From: Betaproteobacteria bacterium
Lineage (GTDB): Bacteria > Bdellovibrionota_B > Oligoflexia > Silvanigrellales > Silvanigrellaceae
NCBI GenBank assembly: GCA_016868315.1
Contig: VGHE01000002.1
Coordinates: forward strand, 310,001-374,000
Reading direction: 5' to 3'
DNA length: 64,000 bases
Notes under the pieces: generated by a model
The model's input: only the letters and a program-made list of their open reading frames with translations
Databases searched by the model: none
Told to the model about the DNA's origin: nothing
Made by a program: the position numbers and the translations under genes
In this document: positions 50,614 through 59,591 of the stretch, in pieces
Numbering within the stretch: position 1 is the stretch's first letter
Layout: each line of letters opens with the position of its first letter

Positions 50614-51219
50614 TCAGCGTTTTTCCGGTATTCCATTCCAGCGAAGACAGGCGGCACGACCGTATTTGCTAAGCTCTGTTGCTCGTGGCGTGTCGATTCC
50701 AAAAGTGCGTGCTGTTTGTGCCGGACGCACGAACACCACTGCTCGCCGACCGCCCCGCTCGCATGTGGGGAGCGCGGCGCGGGTCTCGCTTTCGGGGCGT
50801 GCCAGATCACTGAGCTCGACAAGTAGATTACGAATCTGAATTTCTGCACGCGGAGATTCGCCGGGCAGCTTCTTCTCGGCACCGCCGGTGATATCCAGGG
50901 TGGTTGAGGGCAGCTTTTCTGCGACCTCGGCTGGGGGAGGGTCAATCACGACAACGCTGAGCCCCAAAGCTTCCTCGAACTGGATGCCCGCCACTGTCGC
51001 CAGGATAGTGCCGTCATTGTAAAGGAATTTCTGAATTTTCCAGGTCATCAGGGAGTCTTCTTCACGCACGCTGCCGATTTCCGACGAGCTGAGCGGAACA
51101 TCCAGAACAACGGGCTGAGGGGTGGGCTCGGCAGCAAGGGCAACCCAGGGAAAGGCTGCAAGCAGGCTCAAAAGAGCCGCCCCTCGCAACTTTCTCGTTT
51201 GAGTCAAAACTCCGCGCAC
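50614..51219 (-). CDS. Secreted protein of unknown function
   Basis: A 201-residue exported protein. GTG 51219 has AGGGGGA three bases upstream and opens a Sec signal peptide (LLSLLAAFPWVALA). The mature part has a segment of alternating acidic and beta-like residues, two cysteines near the C terminus (LPTCERGGRRAVVFV and AACLRW) that could form a disulfide, and no recognised motif. It converges on ruvB with only eight bases between the ends. Confidence 0.75.
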   Translation of the reverse strand: MRGVLTQTRKLRGAALLSLLAAFPWVALAAEPTPQPVVLDVPLSSSEIGSVREEDSLMTWKIQKFLYNDGTILATVAGIQFEEALGLSVVVIDPPPAEVAEKLPSTTLDITGGAEKKLPGESPRAEIQIRNLLVELSDLARPESETRAALPTCERGGRRAVVFVRPAQTARTFGIDTPRATELSKYGRAACLRWNGIPEKR

Positions 51220-51349
51220 AAATCCCCCTGTTTCTGAGCCTCATGGGTTTGACGTGTGTCACTGAGGCGTGTCAGATGCTTGTATCGGAAGCCTCGGCAA
51301 GAACTGCAGGGGCTGAGCTCGTTGCAGAATTGGCGGAGTCGCTCACAGA

Positions 51350-53167
51350 ATGTCTCAATATGGCGTAGATCCAAGTTTGATTCGTAATTTTTGCATTATT
51401 GCCCATATCGACCATGGCAAGTCGACTCTCGCCGACCGGATCCTTGAGAAAACCGGTGCGGTAGCAGATCGCGAGAAGCAGGCTCAGATCCTCGATAGCA
51501 TGGAGCTCGAGCGTGAGCGTGGCATCACCATTAAAGCTCAAACAGCGACTCTCAATTACAAAGCGAATGATGGCAAAACCTACACGCTTAACCTGATTGA
51601 CACTCCCGGGCACGTCGACTTCACCTACGAGGTCAGCCGCAGTCTGAGTGCCTGCGAGGGCGCTTTGCTCGTTGTGGACGCGACTCAAGGGGTGGAAGCG
51701 CAGACGGTCGCCAACGTTTATTTGGCGATGGACAACAGCGTAGAAATTTTTCCAGTCATCAACAAAGTGGATTTGCCAAGTGCCGACTACCAGAAGGTTT
51801 GCGAACAAATCGAGGAAGAATTGGCCATCGATACGTCGACCGCAGTGCCTTGTAGTGCCAAGACCGGTCTTGGGGTCGAAAATATCCTTGAGAGCATCGT
51901 CAATAACATTCCAGCTCCGCCAGATAATCGTAAAGAGCCTCTCCGGGCGCTTATTTTTGATAGCTGGTTCGATAGCTATCAGGGCGTCATTGTGCTTGTG
52001 CGTGTTGTTGATGGAGCTGTGAAGGTTGGTGACCGCATCACAATGATGAGTTGTGGCAAAAGTTTTGAAGTTCAAAAAGTAGGTGTGATGTGCATCCGTG
52101 CTTTTCCGCGCGAAGTTCTCAGCGCTGGTGAAGTGGGCTACATCATTGCAAACGTAAAAGACGTTCGCGATACACGCGTGGGCGACACGATTTGTGCGGA
52201 AGGCTCAACAGTCGAACCGCTACCCGGTTTCAAAAAAGCCAAGCAAATGGTGTTCGCAGGGGTCTTTCCAGTTGAATCAAACCAATATGAAGCTCTGAAA
52301 GACGCCTTGGCCAAACTCACGTTGAACGATAGTTCGTTGAGCTACGAGCCGGAAACATCGGTTGCATTGGGATTTGGATTTCGGTGTGGTTTTCTCGGTC
52401 TGTTGCACATGGAGATTGTGCAGGAACGGCTTGAGCGTGAATACGGAATGAATCTTATTTTTACCGCGCCGACATGTGTTTATGAGGTCACAACCACCAA
52501 GGGCGAGCACCTGCGGGTCGACAACCCAGCTATGTTACCCCCAGCCACGAACATCGAAAAGTTTCTCGAGCCCGTTGTGATGGCCACTTTCCACCTGCCT
52601 CAGGAATATCTCGGAGCGGTGATGGGGCTCTTGTCTGAGCGTCGGGGCGTGCAGAAGAAAATGGACTACCTTTCGCAGAGTCGTGTGATGCTGCAGTACG
52701 AGCTCCCCTTGAATGAAATGGTGTTCGACTTCTTCGACAGGCTCAAGAGCGTTTCGCGCGGCTATGCTAGCATGGATTATGAGTTCCTCGACTACCGTGA
52801 GTCCGATCTCGTGAAGCTCGACGTGCTTGTGAACGCCGAGCCAGTCGATGCTTTATCCTGTATTGTTCACAGGTCGAGCGCATTCGAACGCGGTAAGTTG
52901 CTCGTGAAAAAGCTGCGCAAAGTTATCCCCCGCCAACAATTTGAAGTGCCGCTGCAGGCAGCTGTTGGCTCCAAGATTATTGCCCGCGAGACCCTCAGTG
53001 CACTGCGCAAAGATGTGACCGCCAAGTGCTATGGAGGCGATATCTCGCGTAAGCGTAAGCTGCTTGAAAAACAGAAAGAGGGTAAAAAGCGCATGAAGCA
53101 GGTGGGCTCAGTGGAAATTCCACAAGAAGCCTTCATGGCCATTCTGGATCTGTCCGATGTCGAATGA
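51350..53167 (+). CDS. lepA: Elongation factor 4 (LepA)
   Basis: Ribosome-bound translational GTPase acting in back-translocation or 30S assembly, 605 residues. G1 is AHIDHGKST, the switch II region is [14 protein letters not shown] is G4 and CSAKTG is G5. The LepA-specific regions follow: [21 protein letters not shown] ([17 protein letters not shown]), the YEVTTTKGE domain and the unique C-terminal domain ([21 protein letters not shown]). It is full length. It heads a plus-strand group with two unknown genes. Confidence 0.98.
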   Translation: MSQYGVDPSLIRNFCIIAHIDHGKSTLADRILEKTGAVADREKQAQILDSMELERERGITIKAQTATLNYKANDGKTYTLNLIDTPGHVDFTYEVSRSLSACEGALLVVDATQGVEAQTVANVYLAMDNSVEIFPVINKVDLPSADYQKVCEQIEEELAIDTSTAVPCSAKTGLGVENILESIVNNIPAPPDNRKEPLRALIFDSWFDSYQGVIVLVRVVDGAVKVGDRITMMSCGKSFEVQKVGVMCIRAFPREVLSAGEVGYIIANVKDVRDTRVGDTICAEGSTVEPLPGFKKAKQMVFAGVFPVESNQYEALKDALAKLTLNDSSLSYEPETSVALGFGFRCGFLGLLHMEIVQERLEREYGMNLIFTAPTCVYEVTTTKGEHLRVDNPAMLPPATNIEKFLEPVVMATFHLPQEYLGAVMGLLSERRGVQKKMDYLSQSRVMLQYELPLNEMVFDFFDRLKSVSRGYASMDYEFLDYRESDLVKLDVLVNAEPVDALSCIVHRSSAFERGKLLVKKLRKVIPRQQFEVPLQAAVGSKIIARETLSALRKDVTAKCYGGDISRKRKLLEKQKEGKKRMKQVGSVEIPQEAFMAILDLSDVE

Positions 53168-53206
53168 TGAGCACTCCCCGGCTGTTGGGGAAAGCTGGAG
53201 TGTCTG

Positions 53207-53617
53207 ATGAATCTGTTGAAAAGAATCAGTGCAGTACGTGTTGTTGCCCTTAGTCTTCTGCTGGTTGTTTTGCTCGTTTCTACTTTTATGTGGCCAGTGG
53301 TGCGATTTATTTACCGTGAACGCACTTTTGCCGAGGCTGTGCGCAAATATTCTGCAACCTCCGGCGTTGCCATGACCGCAGACGACGACGTCCGCCAATA
53401 CCTTGTCAAGCTTGCCAAGCACCACAGGCTGGAACTGGGTGAAGGTGATGTGGAGATTGACTATCTGAATACCCCCGAGGTCTTTGGTGTTCCCAGCCGT
53501 ATCGGCTACACTCTGTCTGCGAAGATTGATTTTCATGGTGTGAGGCAGGTTCCGTTTGTGGCGCAGCGTTCTTTCGAGCTGCCGCAGCGCAATCGTCCGC
53601 AGCAGGAATCAAAGTAA
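53207..53617 (+). CDS. Small single-TM membrane protein
   Basis: A 136-residue protein with one N-terminal TM helix (about 11-31, VVALSLLLVVLLVSTFMWPVV). A soluble domain of about 100 residues follows, with ERTFAEAVRKYSATSGVAMTAD, a helix, then beta-rich YLNTPEVFGVPSRIGYTLSAKIDF. The layout resembles DUF4845-type small pilus- or envelope-associated proteins, but the match is weak and I do not assign a function. It follows lepA by 39 bases and is probably cotranscribed with it. Confidence 0.8.
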   Translation: MNLLKRISAVRVVALSLLLVVLLVSTFMWPVVRFIYRERTFAEAVRKYSATSGVAMTADDDVRQYLVKLAKHHRLELGEGDVEIDYLNTPEVFGVPSRIGYTLSAKIDFHGVRQVPFVAQRSFELPQRNRPQQESK

Positions 53618-53649
53618 ACCTGTCATGCGCAGCTCAGGTAGGAAAACAC

Positions 53650-54633
53650 ATGAACGCAGACCGTTGTCAGGAATTGCTCAACACACTCCTTGAATACTCC
53701 TGCGCCCCCGAGTTTGCCGATCAAATGCGCATTGCGCGTGAGTTATTCGCAATTGCAACCGGGAAAGTGAACGACGACGATCCATTCTACGACAGCCGCA
53801 TGTGTTCTTTTCAAGAGTATTTCCTCTTTGACTATCGGCTCTCAGAGGTGTTCTCTGGCTCAACAGTCTATGAAACTTGGTTGCTTCAGGCACAAACCAA
53901 ACTGACACCCGAGGAGCTCAACGAGTACGAGCAGTTCCGTAGCTTTCGCCATTCGCTTTTTCTCGTGGAACGAGTGAACGCTGGAAGTCTCGTTGTCACT
54001 GACCTAATTGCGCACCAGCGTTTTGAAGTGTTTGCGCTGCCGCAGTTTATGTTCGCAGGATTTGAAGCAGGGCTGGTATTCGAAGGTCGCACTGTGACCT
54101 TTGGCGGAATCGATTATTTCACCGGTGCATTCATTATTCATCCAGAAGATGTGCGCGGCCGCATTGAGAAATATGTGCGACAATTTCTCAGTAGCGGAAT
54201 TCACTGCAACGCGCAGCATACGGCTGATTGGCGCGCAGAGCTCACCCGCAGGCATGCTCTGCTCTCGTCTGTGAGTGAACAAAAGCGCATCGCTGAAAGT
54301 GCAGATAAGAAGCGTGCGGTCGATATGCTCAAGGCCAACAAACAGCTTGTGAGTGTTTCGAGAATTGTGAGTTCGCCGCATCTTGTTATGGCAATTGGTC
54401 GTCAGGAACAGGTCTCTCCGTTTGTTCCAGAAACCCCCTTTTACGACGCCATTCCGCTCATCCACAAACTCGCGTACTGCGAAATTAAGAGCTATCGCTA
54501 TCGTCACATTGGCCCCGAGAAAGTCTACACCCTCGAGGCTGACGATCAGGGGAAAATGGTTCTTGCGCCGTCACTCAACCACCCGACTCCAGACTCGTCG
54601 GTGGTCGTTTCTTCTTCCGGGAAAGCGGTGTGA
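53650..54633 (+). CDS. Soluble protein of unknown function
   Basis: A 327-residue cytosolic protein with no recognised family. The N-terminal half is acidic and aromatic (DDDPFYDSRMCSFQEYFLFDYRL), then a strand-rich middle (GSLVVTDLIAHQRFEVFALPQFMF, GGIDYFTGAFIIHPEDVRGRIEKYVRQFL). A Lys/Arg/Ser helical stretch and a disordered tail follow. There are no TM helix and no signal peptide. It follows the small TM gene by 32 bases, and its 3' end overlaps the convergent gene at 54575-55093 by 59 bases. Confidence 0.8.
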   Translation: MNADRCQELLNTLLEYSCAPEFADQMRIARELFAIATGKVNDDDPFYDSRMCSFQEYFLFDYRLSEVFSGSTVYETWLLQAQTKLTPEELNEYEQFRSFRHSLFLVERVNAGSLVVTDLIAHQRFEVFALPQFMFAGFEAGLVFEGRTVTFGGIDYFTGAFIIHPEDVRGRIEKYVRQFLSSGIHCNAQHTADWRAELTRRHALLSSVSEQKRIAESADKKRAVDMLKANKQLVSVSRIVSSPHLVMAIGRQEQVSPFVPETPFYDAIPLIHKLAYCEIKSYRYRHIGPEKVYTLEADDQGKMVLAPSLNHPTPDSSVVVSSSGKAV

Positions 54634-55093
54634 AGCTCACTTCCTCGCGCGGTCGTGCAGGGAGTTCTTCGATGCGGTCGGTTTCAAGTCTGTTTGTCAC
54701 TGTTCGGCGCTTATGCTGGTGTTGTATCGCGGTTGCTTCATCTTCTTTAAAAACTGAATTCTCCTGAAATACGCCGTGGATGTACGCGTTTTCAGTGAGC
54801 GGATTCGTGTCGGTCATGGGTTCGTATTCGTTCTCCGGCGTTTCCCCTGGTGTTAGGCTATTGAGGTCACTGCCCGAATCAATGCCGCGCCCAACACCTC
54901 CATCCATTCCCATCAGCAGAGCGTTGGTGCGCGTGTCCATGCGCCGTTCAAGCTCTTTGCCCAAATCCACAGGGAGTTCATCCATGGGTTGAATTCGGCG
55001 GTGTGGGTTAATGGTCGAGGTTGGTTTTTTTCTCTTCTGTGTTTGCTCTTTTTTTCTGAAAAGGCCCGAAGCCGGCGGATCTAATTTTGTCAT
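54575..55093 (-). CDS. Hydrophilic, probably disordered protein of unknown function
   Basis: A 172-residue protein with GGAGG four bases before its ATG, which is the main reason to call it real. It is basic at both ends (KKEQTQKRKK, SRKKKR), rich in Asp/Glu/Thr/Pro and Asn in the middle, with no TM helix and no recognised domain. It overlaps the convergent gene at 53650-54633 by 59 bases at the 3' ends. Such a composition suits an intrinsically disordered adaptor or a secreted substrate. Confidence 0.72.
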   Translation of the reverse strand: MTKLDPPASGLFRKKEQTQKRKKPTSTINPHRRIQPMDELPVDLGKELERRMDTRTNALLMGMDGGVGRGIDSGSDLNSLTPGETPENEYEPMTDTNPLTENAYIHGVFQENSVFKEDEATAIQHQHKRRTVTNRLETDRIEELPARPREEVSFTPLSRKKKRPPTSLESGG

Positions 55094-55237
55094 GCTGACC
55101 TCCGCAGCAGTGCACTCTGCTCTTCAAAGTGTGTGCATTTTTTAATGGATACGCGCACACCGTTGCTGTGAGATTGTAAACAATTTGAAGCTAAGCGAGA
55201 GCGCTGTGTCTTCCATTCACAGCAGAGTTCATTCAGG

Positions 55238-55254
55238 CGAGTAAGCCTTACTCG
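55238..55254. repeat. 17-base perfect palindrome across the mutS2 stop
   Basis: CGAGTAAG and CTTACTCG arms of eight bases flank a single C; the mutS2 stop codon is inside it. No T-run follows on either strand, so a terminator is unlikely, and a protein-binding site is possible. Confidence 0.5.
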
Positions 55255-58148
55255 AACACCACAATGGTTGCACCGTCGCCACCTTCACCCGAAGTTCCAG
55301 GGCGAAAGCGCAACGCGTAACCACACTCTTGAAGAAATTCACGCAATGCGGTCTTTATACGCCCGGTGCCATGGCCATGCACAATAACAACCGTGTGTTG
55401 ATCGTTGCGCCACGATTTGTCGAGGAAACGTTCAACATGTTCGAGCGCAGTATCGACCAAGTGACCACGCACATCGATGGTGTTGTCGCGGGTGGGAAGA
55501 ACCGGATCAAGACTCATGTCGAGCGAATTGCGGTGGTTTTTTTGCGCAGGAGTCGTGGGTGAAGGTGTTTTTTTCTGCGCTGCTTTTGGTGTTTGTGCGG
55601 CTTGCTCGATGGTCATGAGCGCAGAGTGATGCAGTTTGGTTTTGAGCAATCCGAAGCGACATTCGACCATGCCCTTGCTGTCAGCCGGGCGCAGAATTTC
55701 TCCAACTTGGTCGAAAGACGCTGTTTTGCAGCGCATTCCGACGTTCCAGAATGTGGCTGGGCGCTGCGCGACAGTGGCCTTTTTTTCACGTGCGTCGGAG
55801 AGGATCTCTTGTGCTTTCTCTGAGGTGTCGCGCAATTCGCCACTGATTTCAGTGCGTCGGCTCTCAAAATCTTTCGAAGTGTGCTGGAACACCTGACGCA
55901 TAACTTCGAGGCTTTCGCGCGCTTCATCCATGAGGTCGCGATGGGTTAGGCGGGCTGGGCGGCGTGCCTGCTGATGGGCGATGTCGTCATCAACTTCTTC
56001 CCACTCAGCTTTTCGCGTTGGCAAATTCATTTTGACGGAGGCAAGTTGCGAAAAGTCGCTCAGCGAACGTGCCTTCTTCTTTTCGGCGGCAGCAATTTCC
56101 TGAATTTCTTCTTTGGAAAGTGGTTTGGGTCGCGCGGGTTGCACTGGAAGTGGTTTTTTCGTGGCAGTGCTGTCTGCAGGGTTGACCTCTGCTGAAGGAG
56201 GTGCCTCAGACGATGCGCGTTCGCGTTGTTCCTGCAGGAGCTGTTGCTGTGCGCGCTCGAATTGGCGTGCACGCGTTTCGAGGCGGTTTTCGAATGCGTT
56301 AAAGCGCTTCTGCATTTTTGAAGTGTATTCGGACATCAGCGCTTCTTGCGCGCTGGCTAGAGCTCTGCGCTGCGCAGAGAGTTCACTCACCTCGGTTTCA
56401 AGTTCTGCATTGAGGCGTTGGTTGGTTTCCAGTGAAGCGCGCAGTTCATGACGTGATCGTTGCAATTCAGCAAGCATGTTTTCGAGTTCAATTTCACGCT
56501 CACCGCGGTAGCGCATTGCGCGTTGGAGGAGATCTTCGGGGTAGTCGAGGCGGCGTGCCAGTTCGATCGCAAAGCTTTGCCCAGGAACTCCATTGAGGAG
56601 GTGAAAGGTAGGCTTCAGCCGTTCAGGTTCAAATTCCATGCTTGCGTTTGCAAACACGAGCGGCTGTTTGTCGGCCAGGCTTTTGAGCGAGGAAAAGTGG
56701 GTGGTGATGATGGCGGTTGTACCGCGTGAGGCCAGTGTTTCCAGTGTGGCTTGAGCCATGGCCGAGCCAATGCTTGGATCGGTTCCCACGAAGCCCTCAT
56801 CGAGCAAGACCATCACCCGCGCATCTGCCATTTCACAGATGCGCTTCACATGCATCAGATGACCTGAAAATGTGGAGAGATCTTCACGACGATCTTGGCG
56901 ATCGCCCATTTCCACAAAAATTGAATTGAATTCAAAGAAGCGCGCTGCTTGCGCTGGTACAAAAAGACCTGCAAGAGCCATGGCACAAAGGAGTCCCACG
57001 GTTTTCATGGCCACCGTTTTGCCGCCGGCATTCGGACCCGAGAGAACCCAAACACGTGGGCACCCCTTCTGTGCGGGCGCAGGGGCAAGCCAGAGATGGT
57101 TAGGCACACAATTTTTATCTTCAAGAACAAATAGTGGATGGCGCGCGTCGAGAATTTCGAAGCGCGCTCCTTCCGATTCATCGTGAAATTGTGGTGCCAC
57201 ACCATGAAGCTGCGCAGCAAGGCGTGCTCGTGCGGCGACGTCATCGAACGTTTCAAGAATATCGAGTGCTGCAAGTAGTTCTTGGCGCAGGCCATAAGCT
57301 TCGTCTGAGAAGGCACGCAGAACGCGATTCTCTGCAATCATGACATCGGCCTCTGCTGCACTCAGCTGCGATTGCAGCTCGCTTAGGCCAGCGGGTTCAA
57401 GAAAAATCGTGTTGCCGGTGGAACTCACTCCGCGTGGAATGCCAGGGACGTCGGATTTGCGATCGACACGCACGGGAAGAACATAGCGACCATCGCGGAT
57501 CATCCACACAGCATCTTGAAGTGCATCGCGAACGCTGGGCAGCTTGAGCGTGTTCTCGAGAGCCTGGGTCATTTTGCGGGTGAGTGTGTCGTGTTTGCTG
57601 CGCGCATCTTTGAGTTCGCCTGAGGCTGAATCGAGCAATCGCCCACTCTCGTCTGCTGCAAGTGCCAAGCGCCGCGCAAGCGAGGCTTGTGGCTTGAGTT
57701 CGCTGAGTAGGGAGGTTAGCTCGACACCAAGCAGACTGTCGGCGCCGCGGCGAGCGTCGTTACGGGCTTTATTGCCCAATCTCTCGATTTGCGAGCAGAA
57801 CAACCCCAAGTGATACAAGCCGAGGCCGTTGAGTAAGGCTCCGTGCTGGAGCGCTTCGGCAAAATAATTTGCATCAAATTGAAGCAAGTTAATATCTTCG
57901 CCCGCCTGATGCAAGCGCAGCAGTCGTTCGGTGGCACGCAGATTCCAGTCCCGTTCCTCGCGGGTGATCCAGGGGGAAATGCTTTTGAGGCGCAGTTTTG
58001 TGTGCGACAGCGCGGCCATCTCAGCCAGGGCTTCGGTTAATCGTGCCCACTCGAGTCGCTCCAGGGCATCGGCGAGAAGTGCTTCGCGGTTCCAGCTTTC
58101 AGCATCGCCGGTCGCATGAATTGCGGAGGAAATGTGAGCATCGTGCAT
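55248..58148 (-). CDS. mutS2: MutS2 (MutS-family ATPase with Smr domain)
   Basis: MutS-family ATPase of 966 residues, longer than the usual 780. After the MutS core and clamp-like helices, the ATPase has Walker A GPNAGGKTVAMKT, a Walker B VLLDEGFVGTDP and ITTHFSSLKSLAD. A long charged insertion (about 550-800) with Pro/Gln/Glu/Lys leads to a C-terminal Smr domain: NTIDVRGHLVDTALEHVERF, then VIVHGHGTGRIK. This endonuclease is linked to recombination control or ribosome rescue. ATG 58148 (GGGAG seven bases upstream) is preferred; in-frame codons further up lack an SD. It diverges from rsgA. Confidence 0.95.
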   Translation of the reverse strand: MHDAHISSAIHATGDAESWNREALLADALERLEWARLTEALAEMAALSHTKLRLKSISPWITREERDWNLRATERLLRLHQAGEDINLLQFDANYFAEALQHGALLNGLGLYHLGLFCSQIERLGNKARNDARRGADSLLGVELTSLLSELKPQASLARRLALAADESGRLLDSASGELKDARSKHDTLTRKMTQALENTLKLPSVRDALQDAVWMIRDGRYVLPVRVDRKSDVPGIPRGVSSTGNTIFLEPAGLSELQSQLSAAEADVMIAENRVLRAFSDEAYGLRQELLAALDILETFDDVAARARLAAQLHGVAPQFHDESEGARFEILDARHPLFVLEDKNCVPNHLWLAPAPAQKGCPRVWVLSGPNAGGKTVAMKTVGLLCAMALAGLFVPAQAARFFEFNSIFVEMGDRQDRREDLSTFSGHLMHVKRICEMADARVMVLLDEGFVGTDPSIGSAMAQATLETLASRGTTAIITTHFSSLKSLADKQPLVFANASMEFEPERLKPTFHLLNGVPGQSFAIELARRLDYPEDLLQRAMRYRGEREIELENMLAELQRSRHELRASLETNQRLNAELETEVSELSAQRRALASAQEALMSEYTSKMQKRFNAFENRLETRARQFERAQQQLLQEQRERASSEAPPSAEVNPADSTATKKPLPVQPARPKPLSKEEIQEIAAAEKKKARSLSDFSQLASVKMNLPTRKAEWEEVDDDIAHQQARRPARLTHRDLMDEARESLEVMRQVFQHTSKDFESRRTEISGELRDTSEKAQEILSDAREKKATVAQRPATFWNVGMRCKTASFDQVGEILRPADSKGMVECRFGLLKTKLHHSALMTIEQAAQTPKAAQKKTPSPTTPAQKNHRNSLDMSLDPVLPTRDNTIDVRGHLVDTALEHVERFLDKSWRNDQHTVVIVHGHGTGRIKTALREFLQECGYALRFRPGTSGEGGDGATIVVFE

Positions 58149-58259
58149 GGATAGGCTCCCGGACAGCACGCTTTTCAAGCCCTGAAACGCGACAAAGTGC
58201 ACAGGATTGATTAGCATGTCCAAACTCAAGACATGCCAGAGATAAAGGAAAGCTTCTCA

Positions 58260-59591
58260 ATGGCAAGAGACTGGCGCAAGTATCTCGACGAAAGTGAATC
58301 CAGACGTCGGGACAGACTCGTCAAAATTGAAAAGATCAAAAAACAAAAGCGTTCTGTGCGCGGCCGCGTGGTCGACGACTGGCTCGTCGATGCTCCCCTG
58401 AAAGAAGGGGATGAGAGCGAAGCCGAGTTCGCGATCCGTCTTCAAGTTTTGCATACGTCTGGTCAGCGTCGCGGAAGAGTGATCGAGGTGCACAAGCGCA
58501 ATATTTTTGTTGCAGAAGAGAATGACGAAGGCCAGCCAGAAACCGAACTGCTGTGGCTCTGCTCGGTTGCCAAAAGGCATTTTCAGCGCGCCCACAAAGA
58601 GCGAAATTTCGTGGTTGTTGGCGATCGCATCCTGTTTGAACCCGACGGCGATGTGACCCTCGACACCGATGGCCAGCCCAAGAACACAGACTTGCCGCGG
58701 GGTGTGATTCAACATGCCTTTACCAGGCACAGCCGCATTGCCCGGCGCGACCCACTCAATCCCGAGTGGGAGCATGTGATGCTCGCCAACATCGACCTCT
58801 TAGTTATCGTGGCCTCGGTTTTTCATCCGGAAGTGCGCTGGGGGCTTATCGATCGCTTTTTGGTGCAGGCCGAGCTTGAGGGCTTGCCGGCTGCCATTGT
58901 GCTCAACAAAGTTGACCTGCTCGATAACTCGAAGCTTGCCACCTCTGAGTTCATGGAGCGCTACAACAAGCGGGTCTCGATTTACAAAGGTATTGGCTAC
59001 GATGTTTTTGAAATTTGCGCCCTGAGGCCGAAGAAAACCCAGGCCGAGGTGAAGCGCCTGCGTGAAAGCTTCAAAGGCAAGTTGATTGGTTTTGCGGGTC
59101 ATTCTGGCGTTGGTAAAAGCAGTCTGCTGAACCTCATGAAGCCAGAGTTCGAACAGATCGTCGACGACAACCCTGAAATTTTTTACAAAGGCCGCCACAC
59201 CACAACCTACAATTCGTTGTTGCAGTTGGGGATTGGAGCCTATGCCATCGACACTCCCGGAGTGCGCTCGTTTTCGCTCGATGGTTTTGACAGCATCACG
59301 CTCTCGGAATGTTTCCCTGAGTTCCGCGGCTACAAGTGTCATTACCGAGAATGCACACACGACCATGAACCACAGTGTGGCATCAAGACTGCGGTCGAGG
59401 AAGGGAAAATTTCGCGCGAACGCTATCGCAGTTTCCTTGGATTGCTCAAAGGGGTTTCGTTCCGTGAAGGCGAGGGCGATGCTTCCGAGGCCGAGGTGAT
59501 TGCCGACTTGAAGGCACGCAGCCAGGTACGCGATGAAAAGCTGAATCAGCTGGAAGAACGCGAACGTGAAGCGGAGGATGAAGAATCATGA
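58260..59591 (+). CDS. rsgA: Ribosome small-subunit GTPase RsgA
   Basis: Circularly permuted GTPase that proofreads 30S maturation, 443 residues, longer than usual. A basic N-terminal extension of about 45 residues comes before the OB fold. The permuted motifs are LNKVDLLD (G4), GHSGVGKSS (G1) and IDTPGVRSF (G3). A zinc-binding region follows, CHYRECTHDHEPQCG. The C terminus adds an acidic helical tail (REREAEDEES). ATG 58260 is chosen because AGGA is about 10 bases upstream. It overlaps the next gene by ATGA. Confidence 0.95.
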   Translation: MARDWRKYLDESESRRRDRLVKIEKIKKQKRSVRGRVVDDWLVDAPLKEGDESEAEFAIRLQVLHTSGQRRGRVIEVHKRNIFVAEENDEGQPETELLWLCSVAKRHFQRAHKERNFVVVGDRILFEPDGDVTLDTDGQPKNTDLPRGVIQHAFTRHSRIARRDPLNPEWEHVMLANIDLLVIVASVFHPEVRWGLIDRFLVQAELEGLPAAIVLNKVDLLDNSKLATSEFMERYNKRVSIYKGIGYDVFEICALRPKKTQAEVKRLRESFKGKLIGFAGHSGVGKSSLLNLMKPEFEQIVDDNPEIFYKGRHTTTYNSLLQLGIGAYAIDTPGVRSFSLDGFDSITLSECFPEFRGYKCHYRECTHDHEPQCGIKTAVEEGKISRERYRSFLGLLKGVSFREGEGDASEAEVIADLKARSQVRDEKLNQLEEREREAEDEES

